Both the position numbers and the translations under genes were made by a program. Below, in pieces: positions 51,592-59,749 of a DNA stretch of 59,749 nucleotides. How positions within the stretch are numbered: the stretch's first letter is position 1; each line of letters begins with the position of its first letter. The stretch is from NCBI GenBank assembly GCA_021847995.1, contig JAJZNE010000100.1, positions 5,887 through 65,635 of the forward strand, written 5' to 3'. Below the pieces are notes generated by a model, which saw nothing but the letters and a program-made list of their open reading frames with translations, was not told where the DNA came from and searched no databases. Origin of the DNA: Pseudomonadota bacterium (GTDB lineage: Bacteria; Pseudomonadota; Alphaproteobacteria; Acetobacterales; Acetobacteraceae).

Positions 51592-52353
51592 ATGACCCTG
51601 GCCCGCTACCCGAGCCTTGCCGACCGCGTGGTGTTCGTCACCGGCGGCGCCTCCGGCATCGGCGCCGCGATCGTTGCCGCCTTCGCCGCCAATGACGCAC
51701 GTGTCGCCTTCGTCGATGTCGACCGCACCGCCGCCGCCGGACTGCTCGCAGCACTGCCGCCGGCCCGCCATGCGCCGCTGTTCCTCCCCTGCGACCTCAC
51801 CGACATTGCCGCCCTCCAGGCGGCAATGGCGCAGGTGCGCGACACGCTCGGCGCCATCGCCGTGCTGGTCAACAACGCCGCCAACGACGAACGCCATGAC
51901 GTGGAGGAGGTTACGCCCGCCTACTGGGATCGCGCGATGGCGGTGAACCTGCGCCACCAGTTCTTCGCCGCCCAGGCCGCGCGCGCGCAGATGCGCACGC
52001 TCGGGCATGGCGCCATCATCAATTTCAGTTCGATCGCCTGGATGGCGGGCGGTGCGCGCATGGTTGCATACACCACCGCCAAGGCCGCCGTGGTCGGACT
52101 GACGCGCAGCCTCGCACGCGAATTCGGTGCCGACAACATCCGCGTCAACGCGATCGCGCCCGGCGCCGTCATCACGCCCCGCCAGCGCCGCCTGTGGCTG
52201 AGCGACGCCGACGTCGCCGCCTTCCGCGATCGGCAATGCCTGCATCGCAGCCTGCTGGCCGAGGATATCGCGCGCGCAGTGCTGTTCCTCGCCGCCGACG
52301 ACAGTGCCATGATCACGAAGCAGTGCCTGACCGTGGATGGCGGTCTGCGCTGA
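51592..52353 (+). CDS. SDR aldose 1-dehydrogenase-like oxidoreductase
   Basis: This 253-residue NAD(P)-dependent SDR has the cofactor loop VTGGASGIGAAIVAAFAAND and the active-site region INFSSIAWMAGG...YTTAK with Ser, Tyr and Lys. The signature LVNNAANDERHDVEEVTPAY and NLRHQFFAAQAA is shared, as I recall, with D-xylose and D-galactose 1-dehydrogenases of Caulobacter and rhizobia, which oxidise aldoses to aldonolactones. It is the last gene of the sugar operon, 16 nt after the ATPase. It would supply the aldonate used by the dehydratase at 47443. The lactonase step would need another gene or spontaneous hydrolysis. Confidence 0.9.
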   Translation: MTLARYPSLADRVVFVTGGASGIGAAIVAAFAANDARVAFVDVDRTAAAGLLAALPPARHAPLFLPCDLTDIAALQAAMAQVRDTLGAIAVLVNNAANDERHDVEEVTPAYWDRAMAVNLRHQFFAAQAARAQMRTLGHGAIINFSSIAWMAGGARMVAYTTAKAAVVGLTRSLAREFGADNIRVNAIAPGAVITPRQRRLWLSDADVAAFRDRQCLHRSLLAEDIARAVLFLAADDSAMITKQCLTVDGGLR

Positions 52354-52439
52354 CTGACGGCGCCGGTCCGATTGCGATTGCAACTTGCCTGCCGCTTCTG
52401 TAACGAAGCGGCAGCATTCATCCGGATGAGGCGTGCGGC

Positions 52440-54314
52440 GTGGCGGATCAGGACCAGACGGCCGACATCGCTGCGCTGCCGGCCGACGGCCCGGCGGCGG
52501 CGGCAGAGGCTCGGCAGGCGGCCGAGGCGCACTGCCAGTACGGGATCGCCTGCCAACGCGCCCACCGCGACGCCGAGGCAATCGCCGCCTTCTCTGCCGC
52601 CCTTGCCCTCGTCCCCGATCTGATCGAGGCGCGGCATGGCTTCGCCACCGCCCTTGCCGCGACCGGGCAGCACGATGCGGCACTGGCCGCGTTCGAGAGG
52701 TTGCGCGCCCAGGCACCCGACCTGCCGGAAGCCGAATTCGGCCGCGCCGCCTCCCTTCATGCGCTCGGCCGGCACGAGGAAGCGCAAGCCGGGTTCGCCG
52801 CCGCCCTCGCCCTCGATCCCGATTTCACCGAGGCGCATGCCGGCCGGGCCGGCTGTCTGCTGGCGCTCGGCCGGGCGGAGGAGGCGGTCACGGCCTGTGG
52901 AGAGGCGCTGCTGCTCGATCCGGATTTCGTCGCCGCGCGGCAGGTGCTCGCCAGTGCGCTCGGCGCGCAACGCCGCTACCGCGAGGCCCTGGCGCAATGG
53001 CAGGAGGCGCTGGCGCTCGCGCCGGACTCGCTCGCAATCCGTCGCGGCCTCGCCGACACGCTGCAAACCGTCGGCCGCGCCCGAGAGGCGGCTTCGGCCT
53101 ATGCCGCCTGTCTGGAGCGCGCCGTCGGCAACGCCGATGCGACGGCGGAGCTGGAAGCCTCGCGCGCCGCCGCGCTGCTGGAAATGGGCGAGATCGAGGC
53201 GGCCGGGCAGGGGCTGGAGCGTGCCATCGCGCTGCGTCCCGACCGGCTCGGCCCCTATCTCGCCCTCGCTAACGCCCGGCCGGTGCGGCACGGGGATGCG
53301 ATGGTGGCGCGGCTTGAGGAACTGGCCGCGAGGCGGCACGCGCTGTCGGTGCACGACCGTATCATGCTCTGCTTTGCGCTTCACAAGGCATGCACCGACC
53401 TCGGCGACCCCACCCGCGGCTTCGCCTTCCTGCAGGAGGGTGCGACGCTGCGGCGCAACCAGCTCGCCTATGACGAACGCGCCGAACTGGCGGCACTGGA
53501 CGCGCCCCGGCGGGCCTTCACCGCGGAGCTGATGGCCGGGCTCGCCGGGCAGGGCGATCCGTCGGCGCTGCCGGTCTTCATCCTCGGCATGCCGCGGTCC
53601 GGCTCGACGCTGATCGAGCAGATGCTGGCGAGCCACCCGCGCGTCGTCGGCGGCGGCGAGCGGGGGGATTTCACCGCCGCCCTGCGCGCCGCGGCACGGC
53701 GCGAAGGAAGCCTCGATGACAGCGATGCCTTTGTCGCCGCTCTCACGCCCGAAATGCTGCGGCGGATCGGCGCGTCCTATGTCGAACGCCTGGAGTCGGC
53801 GGCGGCCGGCACCAAAGCCGATCCGCTGCGCATCACCGACAAACTGCCGGACAATTTCCGCCATGTCGGGCTGATCCATCTCGCGCTGCCGCATGCCCGC
53901 ATCATCCACACGCGCCGCGACCGGGTGAACACCTGCCTCTCGTGCTATTCCAAGCTGTTCGCGGCGCCGCACGCATATTCCTACGATCTCGGCGCGCTCG
54001 GCCGCTATTGGCAGGCCTATGACCGGCTGATGACCCACTGGCGCACTGTGCTGGCGGAAGGCGTGATGCTGGAGGTGGAGTACGAGGAGGTGGTTGCCGA
54101 TTTCCCGGCCGCCGCACGCCGCATCGTCGCGCATTGCGGCCTCGACTGGGATGAGGCCTGTCTCGACTTCCACCGCACGGTGCGGCCGGTACGTACCGCC
54201 AGCGTGGTGCAGGTTCGCCAGCCGATCTATCGCAGTTCGGTCGGAAAGTGGCGCCCGGATGCCGCGACGCTGCGGCCGCTGCTGGAAGGGCTGGGCCTGG
54301 AAGGCAACGAATGA
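52440..54314 (+). CDS. TPR-sulfotransferase fusion protein 1
   Basis: This 624-residue protein has an N-terminal superhelix of about seven TPR units (residues 28-270; repeated GxxxEAxxxFxxALALxPDxxEA pattern). A sulfotransferase domain follows from about 375. The PAPS-binding loop is GMPRSGSTLIEQMLASHP (around residue 383), and the 3'-phosphate region contains RDRVNTCLSCYSKLF. Such fusions are putative sulfotransferases acting on proteins, peptides or glycans; the acceptor is unknown. The start is GTG 52440 with GAGG about 9 nt upstream. It overlaps the second fusion gene as ATGA. No signal peptide or membrane segment is seen. Confidence 0.87.
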   Translation: MADQDQTADIAALPADGPAAAAEARQAAEAHCQYGIACQRAHRDAEAIAAFSAALALVPDLIEARHGFATALAATGQHDAALAAFERLRAQAPDLPEAEFGRAASLHALGRHEEAQAGFAAALALDPDFTEAHAGRAGCLLALGRAEEAVTACGEALLLDPDFVAARQVLASALGAQRRYREALAQWQEALALAPDSLAIRRGLADTLQTVGRAREAASAYAACLERAVGNADATAELEASRAAALLEMGEIEAAGQGLERAIALRPDRLGPYLALANARPVRHGDAMVARLEELAARRHALSVHDRIMLCFALHKACTDLGDPTRGFAFLQEGATLRRNQLAYDERAELAALDAPRRAFTAELMAGLAGQGDPSALPVFILGMPRSGSTLIEQMLASHPRVVGGGERGDFTAALRAAARREGSLDDSDAFVAALTPEMLRRIGASYVERLESAAAGTKADPLRITDKLPDNFRHVGLIHLALPHARIIHTRRDRVNTCLSCYSKLFAAPHAYSYDLGALGRYWQAYDRLMTHWRTVLAEGVMLEVEYEEVVADFPAAARRIVAHCGLDWDEACLDFHRTVRPVRTASVVQVRQPIYRSSVGKWRPDAATLRPLLEGLGLEGNE

Positions 54315-56287
54315 CGACGCCCGCGCCGCCCTCTCTGCGCGACATGGACGATCTGCTGCGCGACGCGCTTGCCGCCCACCGCGCCGGGGATCTCGCGGCG
54401 GCCGAGCAGGGGTATGGCGCGGTCCTCGCCGTCGCCCCCGGACAGTTCGAGGCGCTCAATCTGCTCGGCGTGCTGTGCGGGCAGAGCGGCCGGTTGGCGG
54501 AGGCGCGCGTTCATCTGCGCCGCGCCGTTTCGCTCCATCCGAGCAGCGCGGAGGCGCAGAAGAATCTGGCCGTGGCCTGCGAGTTGGCGGGCGATCTGGC
54601 GGCAGCGGCGGCGCATTATGCCCGCGCCGCCGCGCTCGACCCGACCCTCGCCGCGGCGCAGTTCGGCCTCGCCGTCTGCCACGAGGCAGCGGGGCGCGCG
54701 GAGGCTGCGATCGCCTGCTACCGCCGCGCCATCGCCCTCGCTCCGGAGCATGCGGCGGCACGCAACAACCTCGCCGGCCTGCTCGCCGTGACCGCGCCGG
54801 AGGAGGCGGAAGCGCTGCTGCGCGAAGCGGTCGCGCTGGCGCCGACCTATCCCGAAGCGCACAACAACCTGGGCGCCCTGCTGCTGCGCCGCGGCGAGGC
54901 GGCGGCGGCGGCGGCGATGCTGGAGCGCGCGGTGGCGCTGCGGCCAGGCTATGCCGATGCGATGGCGAATCTCGGCGCCGCGTGGCGGGAGGCAGGACGG
55001 GAGGCGGAGGGGGTGGCGCAGCTCCGCACCGCGATCGCCGCCGATCCGACCGCGATCCTGCCGCGCTGGATGCTGGCGGCGGCGCTCGCCGATTGCGGGG
55101 ACGGGACGGGTGCGGAAACCGTGCTGCGCGAGGCGCTGGCGCTCGCCCCCGAAAACACCGATACGCGCATCCGCCTCGGCCAGCTTCTCTATCAATGCGG
55201 CCGGTTCGCCGAGGCGACGGCGATCTTTGCCCCGCTCGCCGCAGCCGGTCCGCGCCGGGGTGCGGCGAGCCTCGGTCTCGCGCTCGCGCGCCGGTTGGGG
55301 CCGGCAGACCGGGCGCAGGTCGATGCCATGCTGGCGCTTGCCGAGGACGCGGCGCTGCCGGTGGGCGAATTGGTGTCGCTCCATTTCGCGCTCGGCAAGG
55401 CGTTCAGCGATCTCGATGACCGGGCGGCGGCGATGCGGCATTATGACCGCGCCAATGCGCTGCACCGCGCCACCCTGCCCCGCTTCGACCGTGCCGGCTA
55501 TGCCGCCTTCATCGATCGGCTGATCGCCCGCTATTCGGCGGAGCGGCTCCGCGCCCCGCGCGCGGTGCGCAGCCCTTCCCCCCGCCCTGTGCTGGTGGTC
55601 GGCATGATCCGCTCCGGCACCACCCTGGTCGAGCAGATGCTGGCGACCCATCCCGGCGTTGCCGCTGGCGGCGAGCTGACCTACTGGCCGGCCGCCGCCG
55701 CGGGCGGGGAGCGGCTGCCGGCGGACGACGGCGAGGCCGCGGCGCTGATCGCAGGCTATGAGGCGCTGCTGTCAGGCGTCTCACCCACCGCGTCGCGCGT
55801 CATCGACAAGCTGCCGTTCAATGTCCATGCGCTCGGCCTCGTGCATCTGCTGTTCCCGCAGGCGCGCTTCCTGCACTGCCGGCGCGCGCCGGCGGATACC
55901 GGACTGTCGATCTATCGCGTACTGTTCGGCCACGGCCACGAATTCGCCTATGACCAAGCCGACATCGTGTTCGTGCTGCGCCAGTACGAGCGGCTGGCGG
56001 CGCACTGGCGCGCGGTGCTGCCGGCGGAGGCCATGCTGGAGGTGCAGTACGAAAGGCTGGTGGCCGATCCAGCAGCGACATCACGTGCGATGATGGCGTT
56101 CTGCGGCCTCGACCCGGCACTTGCCGGCAGCGACCATACCGCGCACAGCCGCATGATCCGCACCGCGAGCGCCTGGCAGGCGCGCCAGAAGGTGCATACC
56201 GATGCCGCCGGCGTGGCGCGCCGCTTCGCCCCCTATCTCGGCGCCCTGGCAACCCTGCTCGATCAGGCGGAAGACGCAGTGCCGTGA
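54311..56287 (+). CDS. TPR-sulfotransferase fusion protein 2
   Basis: This 658-residue paralogue of the preceding protein has about ten TPR units (residues 12-330, e.g. AEQGYGAVLAVAPGQFEALN and YPEAHNNLGALLLRRGEAAA). A C-terminal sulfotransferase domain follows, with PAPS loop GMIRSGTTLVEQMLATHP near residue 432 and the HCRRAPADTGLSIYRVLFG region. Compared with protein 1 it has more TPR units and a diverged catalytic half, so this is an old tandem duplication, not a recent one. ATG 54311 overlaps the upstream TGA. Its stop is 3 nt from the convergent TRAP permease stop. Confidence 0.87.
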   Translation: MTTPAPPSLRDMDDLLRDALAAHRAGDLAAAEQGYGAVLAVAPGQFEALNLLGVLCGQSGRLAEARVHLRRAVSLHPSSAEAQKNLAVACELAGDLAAAAAHYARAAALDPTLAAAQFGLAVCHEAAGRAEAAIACYRRAIALAPEHAAARNNLAGLLAVTAPEEAEALLREAVALAPTYPEAHNNLGALLLRRGEAAAAAAMLERAVALRPGYADAMANLGAAWREAGREAEGVAQLRTAIAADPTAILPRWMLAAALADCGDGTGAETVLREALALAPENTDTRIRLGQLLYQCGRFAEATAIFAPLAAAGPRRGAASLGLALARRLGPADRAQVDAMLALAEDAALPVGELVSLHFALGKAFSDLDDRAAAMRHYDRANALHRATLPRFDRAGYAAFIDRLIARYSAERLRAPRAVRSPSPRPVLVVGMIRSGTTLVEQMLATHPGVAAGGELTYWPAAAAGGERLPADDGEAAALIAGYEALLSGVSPTASRVIDKLPFNVHALGLVHLLFPQARFLHCRRAPADTGLSIYRVLFGHGHEFAYDQADIVFVLRQYERLAAHWRAVLPAEAMLEVQYERLVADPAATSRAMMAFCGLDPALAGSDHTAHSRMIRTASAWQARQKVHTDAAGVARRFAPYLGALATLLDQAEDAVP

Positions 56288-56290
56288 CCG

Positions 56291-58135
56291 TCACAGGAAG
56301 CCGGTGGCGATCCACGGAATTGCCGCCACCAGCAGCAGTCCCAGCACGACCGCGCCGAGATACGGCCAGATCCGCCGCAACCCCCGGTCGGGCGGCACAT
56401 CCCCAATGATGCAGGCAGCATAATAGCCGAGACCGACCGGCGGGGCAAACAGGCCGACCCCCATCGCCAGCACCGCCACCACGGCGTAATGCACCTCGTT
56501 CAATCCGGCGAGCTTTGCCACCGGAAACAGCAGCGGCCCGAACAGCACCATCGCCGGAATCCCCTCCAGCACGCTGCCGAGGACGATGAAGGCGAGGATC
56601 GAGACCGCGAGGAAACCCCAGCGCCCGCCCGGCACCGCCGCCATCGCCTGCGCCAGCGCCTGCGAGAAGCCGGATTGCGTCAGCGCCCACGACATCGCCG
56701 AGGCGGCGCCCACGATCAGCAGGATCGCGCCCGAGAGCGACGCCGTCTGCACCAGCATCGGCCACACAAGCCGCCAGTCGAAACGGCGATACACCAGCAG
56801 GCCAACGACCAGGGCATAGGCGATGCCGATGGTGGAGACCTCGGTCGCGGTGGCGATGCCGCGCACGACGGCGCCGCGGATCACGAACGGCAGGACGAGT
56901 GCCGGAATGGCGACCGCGAAACTGCGCCCGACCTCGCGCAACGGGGCGCGCGGCTGCGGCACCTCGGCGGCCGTGCCGGCCCGTGCCCACGCCACCACGG
57001 CCAGCACCAGCGCGATCACCACGCCCGGCAGCATGCCGGCGGTGAACAGGGCCGCGATCGAAACCCCGGTGACGGAGCCGATCGCGATCAGCACGATCGA
57101 GGGCGGGATGGTCTCGCTCATTGCCCCCGAGGCGGCGAGCAGCGCCAGCATCTCGCCCGGCTCCGCGCCGCGGCGCTTCATCTCGGGGAACAGCACCGGG
57201 GCGACCGCCGCCATGTCCGCCGCCTTGGAGCCGGAGATGCCGGAGACCAGCAGCATCGCGCCGAGCAGCACATAGGCGAGGCCACCGCGGACATGGCCGA
57301 TCAGGGCGGCGAGAAAGGCGACCATGACGCGCGCCATCCCGGTCATTTCGACCAATTGGCCGAGCAGCACGAACAGCGGCACCGCGAGCAGGATCAGCGA
57401 ACTCATCCCCTCATCGAGCCGGCCGACGACGACGCTGAGCGGCGTGTCGGTGACATCGAGCAGATAGGCGAGGGTGGCGAGGCCGAAGGCGAAGGCGATC
57501 GGCACGCCGGCGAACACCGCCGCCGCCAGCAGCACGACGAAGAAGGCGACCAGATTCCAGTTGCCCATCGCGGCGAGCGCCGCCCCCCCCAGCCACAGGG
57601 CGCCCGCGATCACCGCCAGCCCGACCGCGAGCCAGAGCAGATCCGCCAGACGCTGCTGCGCCAGCCGCGCCCCGCAGATGGCGAGCGTCAGCACGCAGCC
57701 GACCGGCATGCCGAGCGCGCGCACGAGACCCGACCAGCCGAGCGCCGGCGTCTCCACCGGCGCCTGATCCTGCGCATAGTCGAAGGTCGGCAGCAGGATC
57801 AGCAGCAGGAACAGCGCCGGCGCCGCCGCCGCCAGCGCCTCGGCGATCGCGGCGAGGCGCGGCGGCAGGCGGGTGGCGAAGAAGGTCAGCCGCATGTGCT
57901 GCCCCTGCCCCAGCGCCACCGCCGTCCCCAGCATGGCGAGCCAGAGGAACACGATGGAGGCAAGCTCATCCGACCAGATCAGGGGATGGTCGAACAGGTA
58001 GCGCGCGGCGACCCCGGTGAGCAGGATCACGACCTCGGCCAGCACAGCGACGGCGGCTGGGATTTCCACCGCGCGCTGCACCCAGCGCGCCATGTCCGGG
58101 CGCCGCGCCGCCGCCCCTTCCGCCAGCACCGCCAT
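56291..58135 (-). CDS. TRAP transporter fused permease (DctQ-DctM)
   Basis: This 614-residue inner-membrane protein joins the small DctQ domain (about 20-165, with PLIWSDELASIVFLWLAMLG) to the large DctM domain (about 195-614). DctM marks are GVPIAFAFGLATLAYLL, SGISGSKAADMAAVAPVLFPEM, SGAMSETIPPSIVLIAIGS and GLFAPPVGLGYYAACIIG. TRAP systems import organic acids using an ion gradient. Fused QM proteins occur in, for example, sialic acid systems. The start codon overlaps the stop of the binding-protein gene as TGATG. The substrate is not determinable from the permease. Confidence 0.94.
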   Translation of the reverse strand: MAVLAEGAAARRPDMARWVQRAVEIPAAVAVLAEVVILLTGVAARYLFDHPLIWSDELASIVFLWLAMLGTAVALGQGQHMRLTFFATRLPPRLAAIAEALAAAAPALFLLLILLPTFDYAQDQAPVETPALGWSGLVRALGMPVGCVLTLAICGARLAQQRLADLLWLAVGLAVIAGALWLGGAALAAMGNWNLVAFFVVLLAAAVFAGVPIAFAFGLATLAYLLDVTDTPLSVVVGRLDEGMSSLILLAVPLFVLLGQLVEMTGMARVMVAFLAALIGHVRGGLAYVLLGAMLLVSGISGSKAADMAAVAPVLFPEMKRRGAEPGEMLALLAASGAMSETIPPSIVLIAIGSVTGVSIAALFTAGMLPGVVIALVLAVVAWARAGTAAEVPQPRAPLREVGRSFAVAIPALVLPFVIRGAVVRGIATATEVSTIGIAYALVVGLLVYRRFDWRLVWPMLVQTASLSGAILLIVGAASAMSWALTQSGFSQALAQAMAAVPGGRWGFLAVSILAFIVLGSVLEGIPAMVLFGPLLFPVAKLAGLNEVHYAVVAVLAMGVGLFAPPVGLGYYAACIIGDVPPDRGLRRIWPYLGAVVLGLLLVAAIPWIATGFL

Positions 58136-59157
58136 CAGCCGAGCGGGCCGGCAACGGATTGCAGGGCGTCCCAGCCGGGCTTGCCGAATTTCGCCCCCCA
58201 GTCGTGATAGAACGAGGTGCGGCGCAGGGCATCGCGGAAGGCGGCGGCGTCGACGTCGCGGAACTGCATGCCCTTGGCGCTCAGCGCCTCGCGCAGCGTG
58301 CCGTCGAGTTTCGTTTCATCCTCGCGCTGTTCGCTGACGGCGCGGGCGACTTCCTGCCTGACGATGTCCTGCAATTTGGCCGGCAGGCGGCGGAAGGCGG
58401 CGGGATTGGCGAGCAGGCAGAACCCGTCCCAGATATGGTTGGTCATGGCGCAGTAGCTCTGCACTTCGTAGAGCTTGGCGGTGTCGATGGTGACCAGCCC
58501 GTTTTCCTGCCCGGCCACCAGATGCGTCTGCAGGGCGCTATAGACCTCGTTGAAGTTGATCGAGGTGGGAGAGGCGCCGAGCGCCTGGAACAGGGAGGTG
58601 AACAGCGGTGCCACCGGCACGCGGATGCGGAACCCGTGCAGATCGTCGGGGGTGGCGATCGGGCGGGTGGCGGAGGTGATCTGGCGGAACCCGTTATTGC
58701 CGAGGCCGGCCAGCGGCACCATGCCGACACGGCCGATGCGGTCAAGGATGTGCTGGCCGACCGGCCCATCGACCGCGCGCCACACCGCGGCATAGTCGGG
58801 AAAGGCGAAGCCGACGTTGACCAGCGCGGCATCCGGCACCAGCGTCGCCAGCACCGAGGCGGCGACGTTGAGGAAGGCGATGGCGCCGCTGCGCACCTGC
58901 GAGATCTGGTCGGTATCGGAGCCGAGCTGGTTGTTGGGGAACAGGCGGATCTGCAACTGCCCGTCGCTGGCCGCCTGGATGCGGTCGATCGCCTGCTGCA
59001 GGCGGAGGTTGATCGGGTTGGAGGGCGACTGCCCGGTGGCGAATTTGTAGGCGAAGGCGGCGCGCGCCGCCCGCCCGCCGATCGCGATCAGCGGCAGCGC
59101 CGCCGCCGCGACCACCCTCCGGCGCGACATCCCGGCAGGCGCAGGCATTTCGGGCAT
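58135..59157 (-). CDS. TRAP transporter substrate-binding protein (DctP family)
   Basis: This 340-residue periplasmic binding protein has a twin-arginine-type signal, SRRRVVAAAALPLIAIGG...ARA. The mature part begins AFAYKFATGQSPSNPINLRL, with DGQLQIRLFPNNQLGSDTDQ and QVRSGAIAFLN, the classic DctP start. DLHGFRIRVP carries the conserved Arg that ligates the substrate carboxylate, so the ligand is an organic acid. ATG 59157 has GGAGGAGAA 5-6 nt upstream. It is first of the two-gene TRAP operon, with the permease overlapping its stop. Confidence 0.94.
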   Translation of the reverse strand: MPEMPAPAGMSRRRVVAAAALPLIAIGGRAARAAFAYKFATGQSPSNPINLRLQQAIDRIQAASDGQLQIRLFPNNQLGSDTDQISQVRSGAIAFLNVAASVLATLVPDAALVNVGFAFPDYAAVWRAVDGPVGQHILDRIGRVGMVPLAGLGNNGFRQITSATRPIATPDDLHGFRIRVPVAPLFTSLFQALGASPTSINFNEVYSALQTHLVAGQENGLVTIDTAKLYEVQSYCAMTNHIWDGFCLLANPAAFRRLPAKLQDIVRQEVARAVSEQREDETKLDGTLREALSAKGMQFRDVDAAAFRDALRRTSFYHDWGAKFGKPGWDALQSVAGPLG

Positions 59158-59336
59158 TGACTTCTCCTCCCCCCTCCGGCGCCGCGCCGGTGCCGCGGCC
59201 GGCGGCATTCCAGCAGCATCGCCGGGCCGGCGCAATGTCGCGCCCTGGCGCGCGGCCGGGTGGCGGCGCGCCGGTGGATCGATTTTTTTGTCGTGTTGCG
59301 CGGCGTGGCCGGCGCGCGCCCTCGGCCGCCGCGGCC

Positions 59337-59749
59337 TCAGCCGGGCCAGGGCGGGCCGGTTGCGGCGGGCAGCGGAAACAGGCGGAACGGCCGTCGCCTG
59401 GGCTTTCGCTTGCGTGGCACGAAGGGGGGAAACGGGCCGTCCGGCCTTCTGGTCGCCGCCGGCTTTTCTTCCGCCGCCTCCGGCGCTGTCTTCGGGGCCG
59501 CGGGCGGCCTGGTCCGGCGCGGCGGGCGGCGCGGGGGAAAGAGGCCTGGCGGGGGTTTGACCCCGAGCATCCGGCAGATCGGGCGGAGATGGTGGGCGAT
59601 CGGCGGAGCGGCTGCGATCAGTTCGGCCATGTCCGGTTCGGCGAGGAGATATTCGAGCTGCGAGCGGCCGAAGCTGAGCGCCGTCACCCGCCTGAGCAGC
59701 CAGCCGAAGCCTGTCGGGATTTCTTTTCGCCTGGCTTTGGGGTGGTCCG
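59337..59749 (-). CDS. Basic Pro/Arg-rich protein, paralogue B (5' end cut by window edge)
   Basis: This is the C-terminal part of a second copy of the unknown protein at 43639-44307, on the opposite strand. From VTALSF to the stop the two proteins have the same length (116 residues) and differ at eight positions, all but one in the basic tail. Upstream, the core KARRKEIP-GFGWLLRRVTALSFG is also shared. Similarity stops at the stop codon: the downstream DNA is unrelated. That points to selection on the coding sequence and not to a recently moved DNA block. The start lies beyond base 59749. Confidence 0.72.
   Translation of the reverse strand, partial: DHPKARRKEIPTGFGWLLRRVTALSFGRSQLEYLLAEPDMAELIAAAPPIAHHLRPICRMLGVKPPPGLFPPRRPPRRTRPPAAPKTAPEAAEEKPAATRRPDGPFPPFVPRKRKPRRRPFRLFPLPAATGPPWPG

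Noticed and set aside
59281..59290. T-run as an intrinsic terminator
   Set aside because: The run lies in the gap between the TRAP binding-protein start and the end of paralogue B. It is a T-run only on the plus strand, where no gene ends, and it is not preceded by a convincing GC stem.

Overview
The window is GC-rich (roughly 70 percent by eye), densely coded DNA. It most resembles an Alphaproteobacterium, probably Acetobacteraceae or another Rhodospirillales member. The evidence is gene content: a D-tartrate dehydratase of the Bradyrhizobium TarD type, PdxA2 plus a DUF1537 kinase, an acoABC cluster, TRAP and sugar ABC systems, a DUF6502 protein, and a pair of peptidases from families that prefer acid pH. 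The taxonomy is inference. I see no tRNA, rRNA, CRISPR array, prophage or intact insertion sequence. Most of the window is short metabolic operons on alternating strands, with many ATGA or GTGA stop/start overlaps.

Layout, 1-31.7 kb: a truncated rplM (-) with a readable promoter; an NAD(P)-binding protein, M20 amidohydrolase, cytochrome P450 and an orphan ABC binding protein (+); an OmpR-type regulator whose receiver has lost its phosphorylation residues (-); an aminotransferase and MFS transporter (+); a tartrate dehydratase block with a beta-propeller protein, DUF423 and a secreted protein (-); a VTT membrane protein (+), a PLP dehydratase, a membrane glycosyltransferase and an Lrp regulator (-); thioredoxin reductase and a LysR regulator (+); a cell-surface glycosylation cluster (17.6-23.2 kb); DinB and Rieske proteins (-) opposite a ferredoxin reductase (+); acoABC (-); aroE (+); a single-domain response regulator (-); DUF6502 and DoxX-like proteins (+).

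Layout, 31.7-59.7 kb: a roughly 100-bp element with terminal inverted repeats; a sugar isomerase (-) divergent from a C4-dicarboxylate carrier, a CMD-family protein, an SDR, an FAD monooxygenase and a hydroxyacid dehydrogenase (+); an S10-S53 peptidase pair (-); a four-carbon acid-sugar module, PdxA2 plus DUF1537 kinase (-); then a 333-nt gap with a REP-like palindrome. After the gap come a basic, Pro/Arg-rich protein of unknown function (+), an eight-gene sugar uptake and oxidation operon (44.5-52.4 kb, +), two overlapping TPR-sulfotransferase genes (+), and a TRAP transporter (-). The window ends in a second, inverted, nearly identical copy of the Pro/Arg-rich gene.

How it works together: the theme is scavenging organic and sugar acids (tartrate, C4-dicarboxylates, four-carbon acid sugars, an aldose or aldonate, acetoin-like substrates) plus surface polysaccharide synthesis. 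The points I find least ordinary are the duplicated basic gene family in inverted orientation around a 15-kb metabolic block, the pseudo-receiver regulator, the apparently signal-less acid-peptidase pair, the sugar operon that pairs an aldose dehydrogenase and aldonate dehydratase with a D-2-hydroxyacid dehydrogenase, and the MITE-like element.
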